A DNA stretch of 64,000 nucleotides from Nocardioides sp. CFH 31398 (GTDB taxonomy: Bacteria > Actinomycetota > Actinomycetes > Propionibacteriales > Nocardioidaceae), in NCBI RefSeq assembly GCF_022436705.1, contig NZ_JAKUHT010000001.1:291685-355684 (forward strand). Reading direction: 5' to 3'. Below the pieces are notes generated by a model. It saw only the letters and a program-made list of their open reading frames with translations, searched no databases and was not told where the DNA came from. Below are positions 24,990 to 35,281 of this stretch, piece after piece (within the stretch, counting starts at the first letter, position 1; every line of letters starts with the position of its first letter). The position numbers and the translations under genes are program-made.

Positions 24990-26128
24990 ATCCTGCCCGC
25001 GACCTCGCCGAGGGTCAGGCGACCGCCGGTCGTCGAGAGGGCGGAGTAGCGCAGGACGACGACCTCGCCGTCCTCGAGCCACGTCCGGTCGCCGCCGGAC
25101 GCGGAGCGCGGACGGGTGCCGTCGGCCGTGAGCTCGAGCAGCGAGCCGACCTGGTCCGGGGCGGGTCCGCTGATGGTGCCCGAGGCGAAGAGGTCACCGG
25201 TCCTGAGCGCTGCGCCGTTCGAGGTGAGGTGCGCGAGCATCTGCCCGGGCGACCAGTACGTCGTGGCGTACGGCGGTCGGGACACCACCTCGCCGTCCAC
25301 CTCCACCTCGACCGTGACGTCGAGGCCGACCGCGGCCTCCGCGCCGCCGGTGTGCGCGAGGTGGGGGAGCGGTGCGGGGGCCTGGCCCGGCAGCGGGGTC
25401 CAGGCGGCGTCCAGCGCGGAGAGCGGCGTGACCCACGTCGACACCGTCGTCGCGAACGACTTGCCGAGGAACGGGCCCAGCGGGCGGTACTCCCACGACT
25501 GCACGTCGCGCGCCGACCAGTCGTTCAGCCCGACGACCCCGAAGACGTGGTCCGCGAGCGCGTCAGGGGCCACCGTCGTGCCCGGCGCCGAGGGGGCGCC
25601 GACGACGAACCCGAGCTCGGCCTCCAGGTCGAGCCTGCGGCTCGGCCCGTACGACGGCGCGTCGTCGCCGGGGAGCACCCGCTGGCCCCGCGGGCGCACG
25701 ACCGGGGTCCCGGAGGCGACGACCGAGCCGGCCCGGCCGTGGTAGCCGACCGGCAGGTGTCGCCAGTTCGGCAGCAGCGGCTCGGCGTCGGGGCGGTACA
25801 GCCGCCCGACGCCCGCGGCGTGGTGCTCGGAGCAGTAGAAGTCGACGTAGTCGGCGACCTCGAACGGCAGGTGCAGCGTCGCCGAGGCGAGCGGCAGCAG
25901 CTCGAAGTCGTCGTCGCGCACCAGGGCGGACACCTCGTCGCGGACCTCCGCCCACACCGCCGGCCCGAGCGCCAGGAACGGGTTCAACGACGGGGCCGCG
26001 AAGCAGTCGCGGCCGGTCTCGAAGGCCAGGTCGAGGACCCCGTCGCCGAGCCGGACGCCGACCCGCGGCGGAGCGCCCGGCGTCGAGAACACGCCGTACG
26101 GCAGGTGGTCCGGTCCGAAGCCGCTCAT
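24965..26128 (-). CDS. fahA: fumarylacetoacetase
   Basis: A 387-residue enzyme that splits fumarylacetoacetate to fumarate and acetoacetate, the last step of tyrosine breakdown. The N-terminal SH3-like part is followed by the FAH fold, with YVDFYCSEHHAAGVGRLYRP, RLDLEAELGFVV and GLNDWSARDVQSWEY carrying the metal-binding acidic residues. The length fits the two-domain fumarylacetoacetase type, not the shorter FAH-domain hydrolases. The ATG at 26128 overlaps the stop of the upstream gene. Its 3-prime end is tandemly duplicated. Confidence 0.9.
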   Translation of the reverse strand: MSGFGPDHLPYGVFSTPGAPPRVGVRLGDGVLDLAFETGRDCFAAPSLNPFLALGPAVWAEVRDEVSALVRDDDFELLPLASATLHLPFEVADYVDFYCSEHHAAGVGRLYRPDAEPLLPNWRHLPVGYHGRAGSVVASGTPVVRPRGQRVLPGDDAPSYGPSRRLDLEAELGFVVGAPSAPGTTVAPDALADHVFGVVGLNDWSARDVQSWEYRPLGPFLGKSFATTVSTWVTPLSALDAAWTPLPGQAPAPLPHLAHTGGAEAAVGLDVTVEVEVDGEVVSRPPYATTYWSPGQMLAHLTSNGAALRTGDLFASGTISGPAPDQVGSLLELTADGTRPRSASGGDRTWLEDGEVVVLRYSALSTTGGRLTLGEVAGRIESARTHT

Positions 26129-26760
26129 GCCAGGCCCTCCAGGTGGGCGACCGCCGCGGCGGTGTCGTCGGTCAGCCAGGACACCACGAACCGGCGCCCC
26201 ACCGCGACGTCCCCGGGGTCCCCCCACAGCCGTGCCGCGACGCGGACGGCGTCGACGGCCTGCCCGACCGTCCCGCCGACCAGCGAGACCGTCAGCTCCC
26301 GGTCGAGGGCGGCGTCGAGCCACGGCTCCAGCGAGGGCGCGTCGGCGGGCAGGGCGACGACCGCCTCGATCATCGACAGCTCGTCGAGCGCGGCCAGGCC
26401 GGGCCCGGACGGCCCGGACGGCCCGGAGTCGGCGGGCACCCGGACGTGCACCCGCGTGCCGTCCGGCGGCGGGGAGTCCGCCAGCGCCGCCCCCACCCGG
26501 CGGGCGTTGCCGGCCGGGTCCACCGGGTCGCGCAGCGTCGTGTCGAGCGCACCGAGCGCGAGGCCGCGGCGCTCGCAGAGCGCGACCGGGCCGGCCACCT
26601 GGGCGGCCCCGCCGGTGAGGACGACGCGCAGACCCGCGCGCCCCGGGTCGACGTCCGGCAGCGAGGTGTCGTGGACCGCCCGCAACCCGACGTACGGCGA
26701 GTCGAGGGGCGCGGAGCCCGCGGGTCGGAGGTCGTCGACGAAGCCGTCCCAGGTGCTCAC
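26125..26760 (-). CDS. hypothetical protein coupled to fumarylacetoacetase
   Basis: A soluble 211-residue protein from GTG 26760 (VSTWDGFVDDLRPAGS...). It is Ala/Asp/Val rich with no motif I can name; the alternating hydrophobic pattern suggests an alpha/beta barrel-like or Rossmann-like fold. It overlaps fahA by four bases, so the two are co-translated, and a role in tyrosine or aromatic breakdown is plausible from position alone. Sequence further upstream in this frame belongs to the divergent transporter's control region. Confidence 0.65.
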   Translation of the reverse strand: MSTWDGFVDDLRPAGSAPLDSPYVGLRAVHDTSLPDVDPGRAGLRVVLTGGAAQVAGPVALCERRGLALGALDTTLRDPVDPAGNARRVGAALADSPPPDGTRVHVRVPADSGPSGPSGPGLAALDELSMIEAVVALPADAPSLEPWLDAALDRELTVSLVGGTVGQAVDAVRVAARLWGDPGDVAVGRRFVVSWLTDDTAAAVAHLEGLA

Positions 26761-26786
26761 GGCTCCAACCTGCCACGCCGCGACCC

Positions 26787-26816
26787 TTGTGTCGGGCGTC
26801 ACACCGTTCCTAGGGT
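26787..26816 (+). promoter_or_regulatory. promoter of the MHS transporter gene
   Basis: TTGTGT (26787-26792), 18 bases, TAGGGT (26811-26816), about 95 bases before the ATG. Confidence 0.5.
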
Positions 26817-26834
26817 TCTCCCGCCGTCCCCCGC

Positions 26835-26850
26835 CCGACCGTTCGGTCGG
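26835..26850. promoter_or_regulatory. candidate TetR-type operator
   Basis: CCGACCG, two bases, CGGTCGG: a perfect 7-bp inverted repeat about 20 bases after the promoter -10. The ACCG/CGGT half-sites are common for TetR regulators. No regulator gene lies adjacent. Confidence 0.45.
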
Positions 26851-26911
26851 TACGACGGTGCCGCGTGACGACGCGGCCGCCCCTTTCTCGGAACCGACTC
26901 GGAGACCCCGC

Positions 26912-28264
26912 ATGAGCACGCACACGCCCCCAGGCAAGACACCCGTGACCCGCGAGGAGCGCAAGGTCCTCATCGGGACGCTCGCCGGCACCACCATCGA
27001 GTGGTACGACTTCTTCATCTACGCCCAGGCCGCGACGCTGGTCCTCGCGCCGCTGTTCATCGAGCCGATGGTGTCGGAGAACCCCGGTCTCGGCACCCTG
27101 GTGTCGCTGGCGACGATCGGCATCAGCTTCCTCTTCCGGCCGCTCGGCGCCGTCGTCGCGGGCCGGTACGGCGACCGGCTGGGCCGCAAGAAGATGCTCG
27201 TGCTGACGCTGCTGCTGATGGGCGTCTCGACCGTCGCGATCGGCCTGCTGCCGACGTACGCCTCCATCGGGGTCGCGGCGCCGGTCCTGCTCATCCTGTT
27301 CCGCGTCGTGCAGGGCTTCTCCGCCGGCGGCGAGTGGGGCGGTGCCGCACTGATGGCGGTCGAGCACGCCCCGGTCCACAAGCGGGGGCTCTTCGGCGCC
27401 TACCCCCAGATCGGCGTCCCCTGCGGGCTCATCCTGGCCACCGGCATCCTGCTGCTCATCACGAACCTCACCACCCCCGAGCAGTTCATGGCCTGGGGCT
27501 GGCGCGTGCCGTTCCTGCTGTCGATCGTCCTCATCGTCATCGGCTACCTGATCCGCCGCTCCGTCGAGGAGAGCCCGGTCTTCGCCGAGCTGCTGCAGCG
27601 TCGTCGGGAGTCGTCCGCCCCGCTGCGTGAGCTCTTCCGGCACGACGCCCGGATGGTGATCCTCACCGCCCTCGTCTTCGTCTCGACCAACGCCGCCGGC
27701 TACCTCGTCATCGCCTACTTCATCGGCTACGGGACGACGGCCCTCGGCTTCGACCAGGTCCCCGTCCTCGCCTCGATCGTCATCGCCTCCGCCGTGTGGC
27801 TGCCCACGACGCTCGGCGGCGGTGCGCTGTCCGACCGCATCGGGCGCGTGCGCACCTTCCAGATCGGTCTCGGCCTCACCTTCGTCTGGCTCATCCCGAT
27901 GTTCTTCCTCATGGACCGCGGCGGCATCGTCACCTTCTGCCTGGTCATCTGCCTGATGAACGTGGGCCTCGGCATGAGCTACGGACCGCTGACGGCGCTG
28001 TTCGCGGAGCTCTTCCCCGCCCGTGTCCGCTACTCCGGCGTCTCGATCGGCTACGCGCTCGGCGCCGTCCTGGGTGGGGCGTTCGCCCCGCTGATCTCCG
28101 AGATCCTCGTGCAGCGGACCGGCACCGGCATCTCCATCGCCGTCTACATGATGGTGCTGACCGCCATCTCGTTCGTCGCCGTCACGATGGTCGGCGAGAC
28201 CCGCGGCAACGACCTCGGCGTCGACGCCGACGACAGCCCGACCGCACAGCGCGCCCCTGCCTGA
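26912..28264 (+). CDS. MHS family metabolite:H+ symporter (MFS)
   Basis: A 450-residue, twelve-helix transporter. The MHS mark GTLAGTTIEWYDFFIYAQAA follows a short basic N-terminus. The loop motif GRYGDRLGRKKML and the RVVQGFSAGGEWGGAALM segment are typical of the ProP/ShiA/KgtP group, which carries organic acids or compatible solutes with protons. Substrate cannot be assigned. The start is ATG 26912 with CGGAG upstream. Single gene, ended by the palindrome at 28273. Confidence 0.88.
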   Translation: MSTHTPPGKTPVTREERKVLIGTLAGTTIEWYDFFIYAQAATLVLAPLFIEPMVSENPGLGTLVSLATIGISFLFRPLGAVVAGRYGDRLGRKKMLVLTLLLMGVSTVAIGLLPTYASIGVAAPVLLILFRVVQGFSAGGEWGGAALMAVEHAPVHKRGLFGAYPQIGVPCGLILATGILLLITNLTTPEQFMAWGWRVPFLLSIVLIVIGYLIRRSVEESPVFAELLQRRRESSAPLRELFRHDARMVILTALVFVSTNAAGYLVIAYFIGYGTTALGFDQVPVLASIVIASAVWLPTTLGGGALSDRIGRVRTFQIGLGLTFVWLIPMFFLMDRGGIVTFCLVICLMNVGLGMSYGPLTALFAELFPARVRYSGVSIGYALGAVLGGAFAPLISEILVQRTGTGISIAVYMMVLTAISFVAVTMVGETRGNDLGVDADDSPTAQRAPA

Positions 28265-28272
28265 CGCTGACG

Positions 28273-28316
28273 GGTCTCGACAAGCTCGACCCCCGGTGGT
28301 CGAGCTTGTCGAGACC
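28273..28316. repeat. 19-bp perfect palindrome, REP-like intergenic element
   Basis: GGTCTCGACAAGCTCGACC (28273-28291) and its exact complement (28298-28316) enclose a 6-base loop, eight bases after the transporter stop. This sequence type recurs between genes in many actinobacterial genomes, as I recall. Here it also fits a terminator for the convergent acyl-CoA dehydrogenase gene. Confidence 0.8.
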
Positions 28317-28339
28317 GGCGCGGCAGCGGCACCGAGCGC

Positions 28340-29527
<1,188 letters not shown>

Positions 29528-29600
29528 CCCAGGATGCCCCCGCCGGACGAGCCGCGTCCCGACGTCCGTATCGCGACGGGGTCAGCGGGCACGGGCACGG

Positions 29601-30068
29601 ATGCTCACCTTCCGACGCGAGGTCGCGGTCCCGCACGCGGCGCCCGGCGTCTTCGACTATCTCGCCGACTTCACGACCGTCGACGAGTGGGACCCCCGCG
29701 CGACCGGGACCCACCGCCTGAGCGGCGACGGCGGCCAGGGGTCGTACCACGAGTGCGACGTGGAGTCCCTCGGCCGCTCGATCCCGATGGGCTACACCAC
29801 CACCCGGGTCGAGCAGGGCGCCGACGGCGGCGACCGGATCGAGTGGGTCGGCTCGAGCCGGCTCGTCCGCGCGCACGACGTCATCCGCCTGCGCCGCAGC
29901 GAGGACGGTCGCGGCGTCGTCGTGGACTACACGATGCGCGTGACCTTCGAGCGTGCGCCGCGCACCTGGGACACGGTCCTGCGCCCCGCCGTACGGCGCC
30001 TCTGCGACGACGCGCAGGACGGGATGCGCCACACCCTGACCGCGCGGTTCTCGCGCGTGGCCGCCTGA
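29601..30068 (+). CDS. SRPBCC (START-like) family protein
   Basis: A 155-residue protein with a helix-grip pattern: an opening strand (FRREVAVPHAAPGVFDYLAD), FTTVDEWDPRA, alternating strands and a long C-terminal helix. Members bind small hydrophobic ligands. Nothing here shows which ligand. ATG 29601 is chosen as the first Met after the promoter region; no strong ribosome site is seen. The membrane protein gene starts two bases after its stop, so they may be co-expressed. Confidence 0.75.
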   Translation: MLTFRREVAVPHAAPGVFDYLADFTTVDEWDPRATGTHRLSGDGGQGSYHECDVESLGRSIPMGYTTTRVEQGADGGDRIEWVGSSRLVRAHDVIRLRRSEDGRGVVVDYTMRVTFERAPRTWDTVLRPAVRRLCDDAQDGMRHTLTARFSRVAA

Positions 30069-30069
30069 G

Positions 30070-30504
30070 GTGGGCTGGCTCGGCGGCCTCGGCCTGGCCC
30101 TCTACGCCCTGACCATGCTCGCCGGTCTGGCCCTGTGGCGGCACACCACCGAGGTGGGCCGCCCGGAGTCGGGTGGCCAGACCAGCAACCTCCCGCCGCT
30201 GCTGCTCTTCGTCCACCCGCTGCTCGCGTTCGGTGGCGCGATCACCTGGACGGCGTACGTCGTGCTCGACGAGGCCTGGCTGGCCTGGACGACGCTGGGG
30301 TGGCTGGTCCTGGGCGTCGCGGTCGGCGAGCTGCTGTTCGTGAGGACCCTCCGCTCACGACGGCAGAAGGTCGCCGCGCCGATCGGGCCCGAGCCCGACC
30401 AGCACGTCGCCGAGAACGCCATGACGCTGCCCGGCATCGCCCTCCACGGGGTCCTCGCGCTGCTCCTCGTCGTCGTGGTCCTCGTCGCCGCCCTCACCTC
30501 CTGA
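30070..30504 (+). CDS. hypothetical membrane protein
   Basis: A 144-residue protein with four hydrophobic helices (about residues 3-22, 43-62, 70-90 and 122-142) and a short basic loop before the last. The mid segment PPLLLFVHPLLAFGGAITWTAYV with its His is notable. No family is recognised. It begins with GTG immediately after the SRPBCC stop. Role unknown. Confidence 0.65.
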   Translation: MGWLGGLGLALYALTMLAGLALWRHTTEVGRPESGGQTSNLPPLLLFVHPLLAFGGAITWTAYVVLDEAWLAWTTLGWLVLGVAVGELLFVRTLRSRRQKVAAPIGPEPDQHVAENAMTLPGIALHGVLALLLVVVVLVAALTS

Positions 30505-30562
30505 GTCCGCTGGACGGGAGCCGCGGTGGTCGCCTCCAGGCCCCAGCGGGCAGAGTGAGGGC

Positions 30563-31783
30563 GTGACCGAGTTGCGCGAAGCCGTCGTCTGCGAGCCCGT
30601 CCGCACCCCCGTCGGCCGGTACGGCGGCGCGCTGAAGGACGTCACGGCCGCCCGCCTCGGCGTCGTCGCCCTGCAGGGCCTGCTCGAGCGCACCGGGATC
30701 GACCCCGCGGTGGTCGAGGAGGTGATCCTCGGCCACAGCTACCCGACGATGGAGGCCCCCGCGATCGGCCGCGTCGTCGCGCTGGACGCCGGGCTGCCGA
30801 TCACCACGACAGGCCAGCAGCTCGACCGTCGCTGCGGCTCCGGCCTGCAGGCCGTGCTCAACGCGGCGATGACGGTGCAGACGGGCGCCGCCGACGTGGT
30901 CGTCGCGGGCGGGGCCGAGTCGATGAGCAACGTCCCCTTCTACTCGCTCGACATGCGCTGGGGCGGCGCCCGCACCGGCGTCACGGTCCACGACGGCCTC
31001 GCCCGCGGCCGCGTCACCGCCGGCGGCGAGAACTTCCCGGTCCCCGGCGGGATGCTGGAGACCGCGGAGAACCTGCGCCGCGAGTACGGCATCGGGCGCG
31101 AGGAGCAGGACGCCCTCGCCGTGCAGTCCCACGCGCGCGCCGTCGCCGCGCAGACCTCGGGTGTGTACGCCGAGGAGATCGTCCCGGTCACCATCCCGTC
31201 GCGGAAGGGCGACGTCGTCGTCGACCGCGACGAGCACCCGCGCGCCGACACCACGATGGAGTCGCTGGCCGGGCTGCGCCCCATCCTCGGGAAGGGCGAC
31301 CCCGAGGCCACCGTCACCGCGGGCAACGCGTCGGGCCAGAACGACGCCGCCGCGATGTGCCTCGTCACCACGCCCGAGCGCGCGGAGCAGCTCGGACTGA
31401 CCCCGCTCGTGCGTCTCGTCAGCTGGGCGGTGGCCGGCGTCCCGCCCGCGACGATGGGCATCGGCCCCGTCCCGGCCAGCGCCGCCGCGCTCGGCCGCGC
31501 CGGGCTGACGCTCGCCGACATGGACGTCATCGAGCTCAACGAGGCCTTCGCCGCCCAGGCCCTCGCGGTGATGCGCGAGTGGGGCTTCACCGAGGCCGAC
31601 CACGAGCGGACCAACCCCCACGGCTCGGGCATCTCGCTCGGCCACCCCGTCGGCGCCACCGGCGCCCGCATGGTCGGCACGCTCGCGCGTGAGCTGCGTC
31701 GCCGCGAGGCCCGCTACGGCCTGGAGACGATGTGCATCGGCGGCGGGCAGGGTCTCGCCGCGGTCTTCGAGCGCGTCGTCTGA
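30563..31783 (+). CDS. acetyl-CoA acetyltransferase (thiolase)
   Basis: A 406-residue thiolase. The nucleophilic Cys is in LDRRCGSGLQAV (about residue 93), the base His in NPHGSGISLGHPVGATG, and the second Cys in MCIGGGQGLA close to the end. It condenses or cleaves acyl-CoA thioesters in fatty acid breakdown or acetoacetyl-CoA formation. The start is GTG 30563. No operon partner is coupled to it, though an acyl-CoA dehydrogenase lies 1 kb away on the other strand. Confidence 0.92.
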   Translation: MTELREAVVCEPVRTPVGRYGGALKDVTAARLGVVALQGLLERTGIDPAVVEEVILGHSYPTMEAPAIGRVVALDAGLPITTTGQQLDRRCGSGLQAVLNAAMTVQTGAADVVVAGGAESMSNVPFYSLDMRWGGARTGVTVHDGLARGRVTAGGENFPVPGGMLETAENLRREYGIGREEQDALAVQSHARAVAAQTSGVYAEEIVPVTIPSRKGDVVVDRDEHPRADTTMESLAGLRPILGKGDPEATVTAGNASGQNDAAAMCLVTTPERAEQLGLTPLVRLVSWAVAGVPPATMGIGPVPASAAALGRAGLTLADMDVIELNEAFAAQALAVMREWGFTEADHERTNPHGSGISLGHPVGATGARMVGTLARELRRREARYGLETMCIGGGQGLAAVFERVV

Positions 31784-31839
31784 CCCACGGCCTCCGGGGG
31801 AACCTCACGGTTGGTTGTCACCTAGGGGAGGATGAGGGA

Positions 31840-34257
31840 ATGGCGAGACGCGCACCGGCCCAGGACGTCGACGAGACCGAGCTGAAGGTCGGGAGCCCCA
31901 GTCGCAGCGCGGCCGGGGTCAAGGCCGTCGCCGTCTCGATGAAGCTCGCCTGGGAGCAGATGGGCGTCACCCGCACGGCCCGCACCCTCCTCAAGCTCAA
32001 CCAGGTCGGCGGATTCGACTGCCAGGGCTGCGCCTGGCCCGACCCCGCCCCGGGCCACCGCCACCCCGCGGAGTTCTGCGAGAACGGCGCGAAGGCCGTC
32101 GCCGAGGAGGCGACCGTCCGCCGGGTTGGCCCCGAGTTCTTCGCCGAGCACTCGATGGCCTCGCTCAAGGAGCGCAGCGACTACTGGCTCGGCCAGCAGG
32201 GCCGCATCACCCAGCCGATGGTCTACCGCGAGGGCCGCAGCCACTACGAGCCGATCAGCTGGGACGAGGCCTTCGGGCTGATCGCCGACGAGCTCAACGC
32301 GCTGGACAGCCCCGACGAGGCGATCTTCTACACCTCCGGCAAGACCTCCAACGAGGCCGCCTTCGCCTACCAGCTGTTCGTCCGCGCCTTCGGCACGAAC
32401 AACCTGCCCGACTGCTCCAACATGTGCCACGAGTCGACGTCCGTCGCCCTCGCGGAGTCCATCGGCATCGGCAAGGGCTCGGTCCACCTCACCGACATCC
32501 ACAAGGCCGACCTCATCGTGATCGCGGGTCAGAACCCCGGCACGAACCACCCGCGCATGCTCTCCGCGCTCGAGATCGCGAAGAAGAACGGCGCGAGGAT
32601 CATCGACATCAACCCGCTCGAGGAAGCCGGGCTGGTGCGGTTCAAGAACCCCCAGAGCGTCAAGGGCGTCATCGGCGGCGGCACGGGCATCTCCGACCTG
32701 CACCTGCCGGTCCGCGTGAACGGCGACCTGGCGCTCTACCAGGCCATCGGCGCGCTGCTGCTCGAGTGGGACGCCATCGACCACGAGTTCGTCGAGCAGC
32801 ACACCGTCGGCTTCGAGGAGTGGGCCGCGAACGCCCGCGCCCTCGACTGGGACGCCGTCGAGCGCGCCACCGGCCTCGAGCGCGGCCTGATCGAGCAGGC
32901 CGCGCGGATGATTGCCGACTCCTCGGCGACCGTGCACTGCTGGGCGATGGGCGTGACCCAGCACCGCAACGCGGTGGCGACCATCAAGGAGATCACCAAC
33001 GTCGCGCTGATCCGCGGCGACATCGGCAAGCCCGGCGCCGGCCTGTGCCCCGTGCGGGGTCACTCCAACGTGCAGGGCGACCGCACGATGGGCATCTGGG
33101 AGCGCTCCCCGGACCACTTCCTCGACGCCATCCGCGACGAGTTCGGCTTCGAGCCGCCCCGTGAGCACGGGCTGGACGTCGTCGCCGCCATCGGCGCGCT
33201 GCGCGACGGCCGGGCCAAGACGTTCTTCGCGATGGGCGGCAACTTCGTGTCCGCCGTCCCCGACACCGAGGTCGTCGAGGCCGCGATGGCGAAGGCGTCC
33301 CTGACCGTGCACGTGTCGACCAAGCTCAACCGGTCCCACGTCACCCACGGCAGGACGGCCCTCATCCTCCCGGTGCTCGGCCGCTCCGAGAAGGACCACA
33401 CCGGCGGCACCGAGCAGCGCGTCACCGTCGAGGACTCGATGTCCGCGGTCCACGCCTCGAAGGGCCCGCTGAAGCCGGCCTCGCCGCACCTGCGCAGCGA
33501 GGTCGACATCGTGTGCTCGATGGCGGAGGCGACGCTGAAGGGTCGCCACGGCATCCCGTGGGACGAGTTCCGCTCCGACTACACGAACATCCGCCACCGC
33601 ATCTCCCGCGTCGTGCCCGGCGCCGCGGCGTACGCCGAGAAGGTGGACCAGCCCGGCGGCTTCACGCTGCCCCACTCGCCGCGCGACACCCGTGAGTTCC
33701 CGACGAAGGAGGGCAAGGCGGTCATCGTGGCCAACGAGACCGACATGCTCCACGTGCCCCAGGGGCGGCTGCTGATGCAGACGCTGCGCAGCCACGACCA
33801 GTTCAACACCACCATCTACGGTCTGGACGACCGCTACCGCGGCATCCACCACGGACGCCGGGTGGTCTTCGTCCACCCCGACGACATCGCGTCCCTGGGC
33901 CTGGCGGAGGACCAGTACGTCGACCTGGTCAGCGAGTGGACCGACCCGGACGACCCCTCGGCGGAGACCTGCTACCGCAAGGCCCCGCTGTTCCGGGTCG
34001 TGGCCTACGACCAGCCCCGGGGCTGTGCGGCGGCGTACTACCCGGAGACGAACCCGCTGATCCCGCTGGACTCGAAGGCGCTGAAGAGCAACTGCCCGAC
34101 CTCGAAGGCGGTCATCGTGCGGCTCGTGCCGACCGACGAGCGGCCCGTCGAGGGCGGCGAGTCGGCCTACCTCACCGGCTACGGCCTGGTGAACGCCGAC
34201 GGCACCGTCGCCAGCGACGACCAGAAGTCGTTCGTCGAGCCCGAGCAGCTGAGCTGA
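31840..34257 (+). CDS. FdhF/YdeP family molybdopterin oxidoreductase
   Basis: An 805-residue member of the DMSO-reductase superfamily. The YdeP-group opening KLNQVGGFDCQGCAWPDP contains a Cys pair; NNLPDCSNMCHESTSVAL, KADLIVIAGQNPGTNHPRM, and GHSNVQGDRTMGIWE are cofactor-binding parts. The Cys in NMCHES is the likely Mo ligand, with no selenocysteine. YdeP proteins are linked to acid stress in E. coli but their reaction is unsettled. ATG 31840 is preceded by AGGGGAGGATGAGG. Monocistronic, with pirin 22 bases downstream. Confidence 0.88.
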   Translation: MARRAPAQDVDETELKVGSPSRSAAGVKAVAVSMKLAWEQMGVTRTARTLLKLNQVGGFDCQGCAWPDPAPGHRHPAEFCENGAKAVAEEATVRRVGPEFFAEHSMASLKERSDYWLGQQGRITQPMVYREGRSHYEPISWDEAFGLIADELNALDSPDEAIFYTSGKTSNEAAFAYQLFVRAFGTNNLPDCSNMCHESTSVALAESIGIGKGSVHLTDIHKADLIVIAGQNPGTNHPRMLSALEIAKKNGARIIDINPLEEAGLVRFKNPQSVKGVIGGGTGISDLHLPVRVNGDLALYQAIGALLLEWDAIDHEFVEQHTVGFEEWAANARALDWDAVERATGLERGLIEQAARMIADSSATVHCWAMGVTQHRNAVATIKEITNVALIRGDIGKPGAGLCPVRGHSNVQGDRTMGIWERSPDHFLDAIRDEFGFEPPREHGLDVVAAIGALRDGRAKTFFAMGGNFVSAVPDTEVVEAAMAKASLTVHVSTKLNRSHVTHGRTALILPVLGRSEKDHTGGTEQRVTVEDSMSAVHASKGPLKPASPHLRSEVDIVCSMAEATLKGRHGIPWDEFRSDYTNIRHRISRVVPGAAAYAEKVDQPGGFTLPHSPRDTREFPTKEGKAVIVANETDMLHVPQGRLLMQTLRSHDQFNTTIYGLDDRYRGIHHGRRVVFVHPDDIASLGLAEDQYVDLVSEWTDPDDPSAETCYRKAPLFRVVAYDQPRGCAAAYYPETNPLIPLDSKALKSNCPTSKAVIVRLVPTDERPVEGGESAYLTGYGLVNADGTVASDDQKSFVEPEQLS

Positions 34258-34279
34258 CACCACCGGGGACACTGTCGCG

Positions 34280-35248
34280 ATGAGCAACCTCGACACGCGC
34301 CCCGACGAGGTGGTCTGCGCCGCGGCGGCGGGCGACCTGGAGGTCCTGACACCGCGCGAGGTCCCCCTCGGGGGGCCTCGCGCGATGCGGGTGCGCCGCA
34401 CGCTGCCGCAGCGGTCGCGGTCGCTGATCGGCGCGTGGTGCTTCGTCGACCACTACGGACCGGACGACGTCACCGACACCGGCGGGATGGTCGTGGCCCC
34501 GCACCCGCACACCGGGCTGTCGACGGTCTCGTGGCTGTTCACCGGTGAGATCCAGCACCGGGACTCGGCCGGCAACGCCGCGCTCGTCGTCCCCGGCGAG
34601 CTCAACCTCATGACCGCCGGGCACGGGATCAGCCACTCGGAGGTCTCGACGGACCGGACCTCCACGCTGCACGGCGTGCAGCTGTGGCTGGCGCTGCCGG
34701 ACGCCGCCCGCGACGTCGCCCCCGGCTTCGCCCACCACGCGCCGGACCCCGTCGTCCGCGACGGTCTCACCGCGCGCGTGTTCCTCGGCTCGCTGCTGGG
34801 GGAGACGTCGCCCGTCGAGACCCACACCCCGCTGCTCGGGGCGGAGGTGCTGCTCGAGCCCGGGACCCGCGCGACCGTGGACGTCGACGCGTCGTACGAG
34901 CACGGCGTGCTGGTCGACACCGGTGCCGTGACCGCGGCCGGGACCACCCTGGCGGCCAACGACCTCGGCTACCTCGCGCCGGGCCGCTCGGAGGTGGAGC
35001 TCGTGGCGGGCGACGAGCCGGTGCGCCTCCTGCTGCTCGGCGGCCCGCCCTTCGGCGAGGAGATCGTCATGTGGTGGAACTTCGTCGGCCGCACCCACGA
35101 CGAGGTCGTCGCCTACCGCGAGGCGTGGCAGTCCCAGCTCGTCGACGGCACCCAGCACGACGGCCGCTTCGGCGTCGTCGCCGACGAGCCCCTCGCACCC
35201 CTGCCCGCCCCCGAGCTCCCCAACGCCCGCCTGAGGACCCGCTCCTAG
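34280..35248 (+). CDS. pirin family protein
   Basis: A 322-residue bicupin. The metal site of the N-terminal cupin is visible: HPHTGLSTVSWLFTGEIQHRD and GHGISHSEVS supply the His ligands, with Glu nearby. Pirins bind iron and some act as quercetin dioxygenases or redox sensors; the role here is open. The start is ATG 34280, with no obvious coupling to the molybdoenzyme gene. Confidence 0.9.
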   Translation: MSNLDTRPDEVVCAAAAGDLEVLTPREVPLGGPRAMRVRRTLPQRSRSLIGAWCFVDHYGPDDVTDTGGMVVAPHPHTGLSTVSWLFTGEIQHRDSAGNAALVVPGELNLMTAGHGISHSEVSTDRTSTLHGVQLWLALPDAARDVAPGFAHHAPDPVVRDGLTARVFLGSLLGETSPVETHTPLLGAEVLLEPGTRATVDVDASYEHGVLVDTGAVTAAGTTLAANDLGYLAPGRSEVELVAGDEPVRLLLLGGPPFGEEIVMWWNFVGRTHDEVVAYREAWQSQLVDGTQHDGRFGVVADEPLAPLPAPELPNARLRTRS

Positions 35249-35281
35249 GGTCGACCGCCGTGCGTCGGCGATGATGGGTCC

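Noticed and set aside
31840..34257. Selenocysteine in the molybdoenzyme
   Set aside because: The frame is continuous with a normal Cys at the ligand position and no internal TGA.
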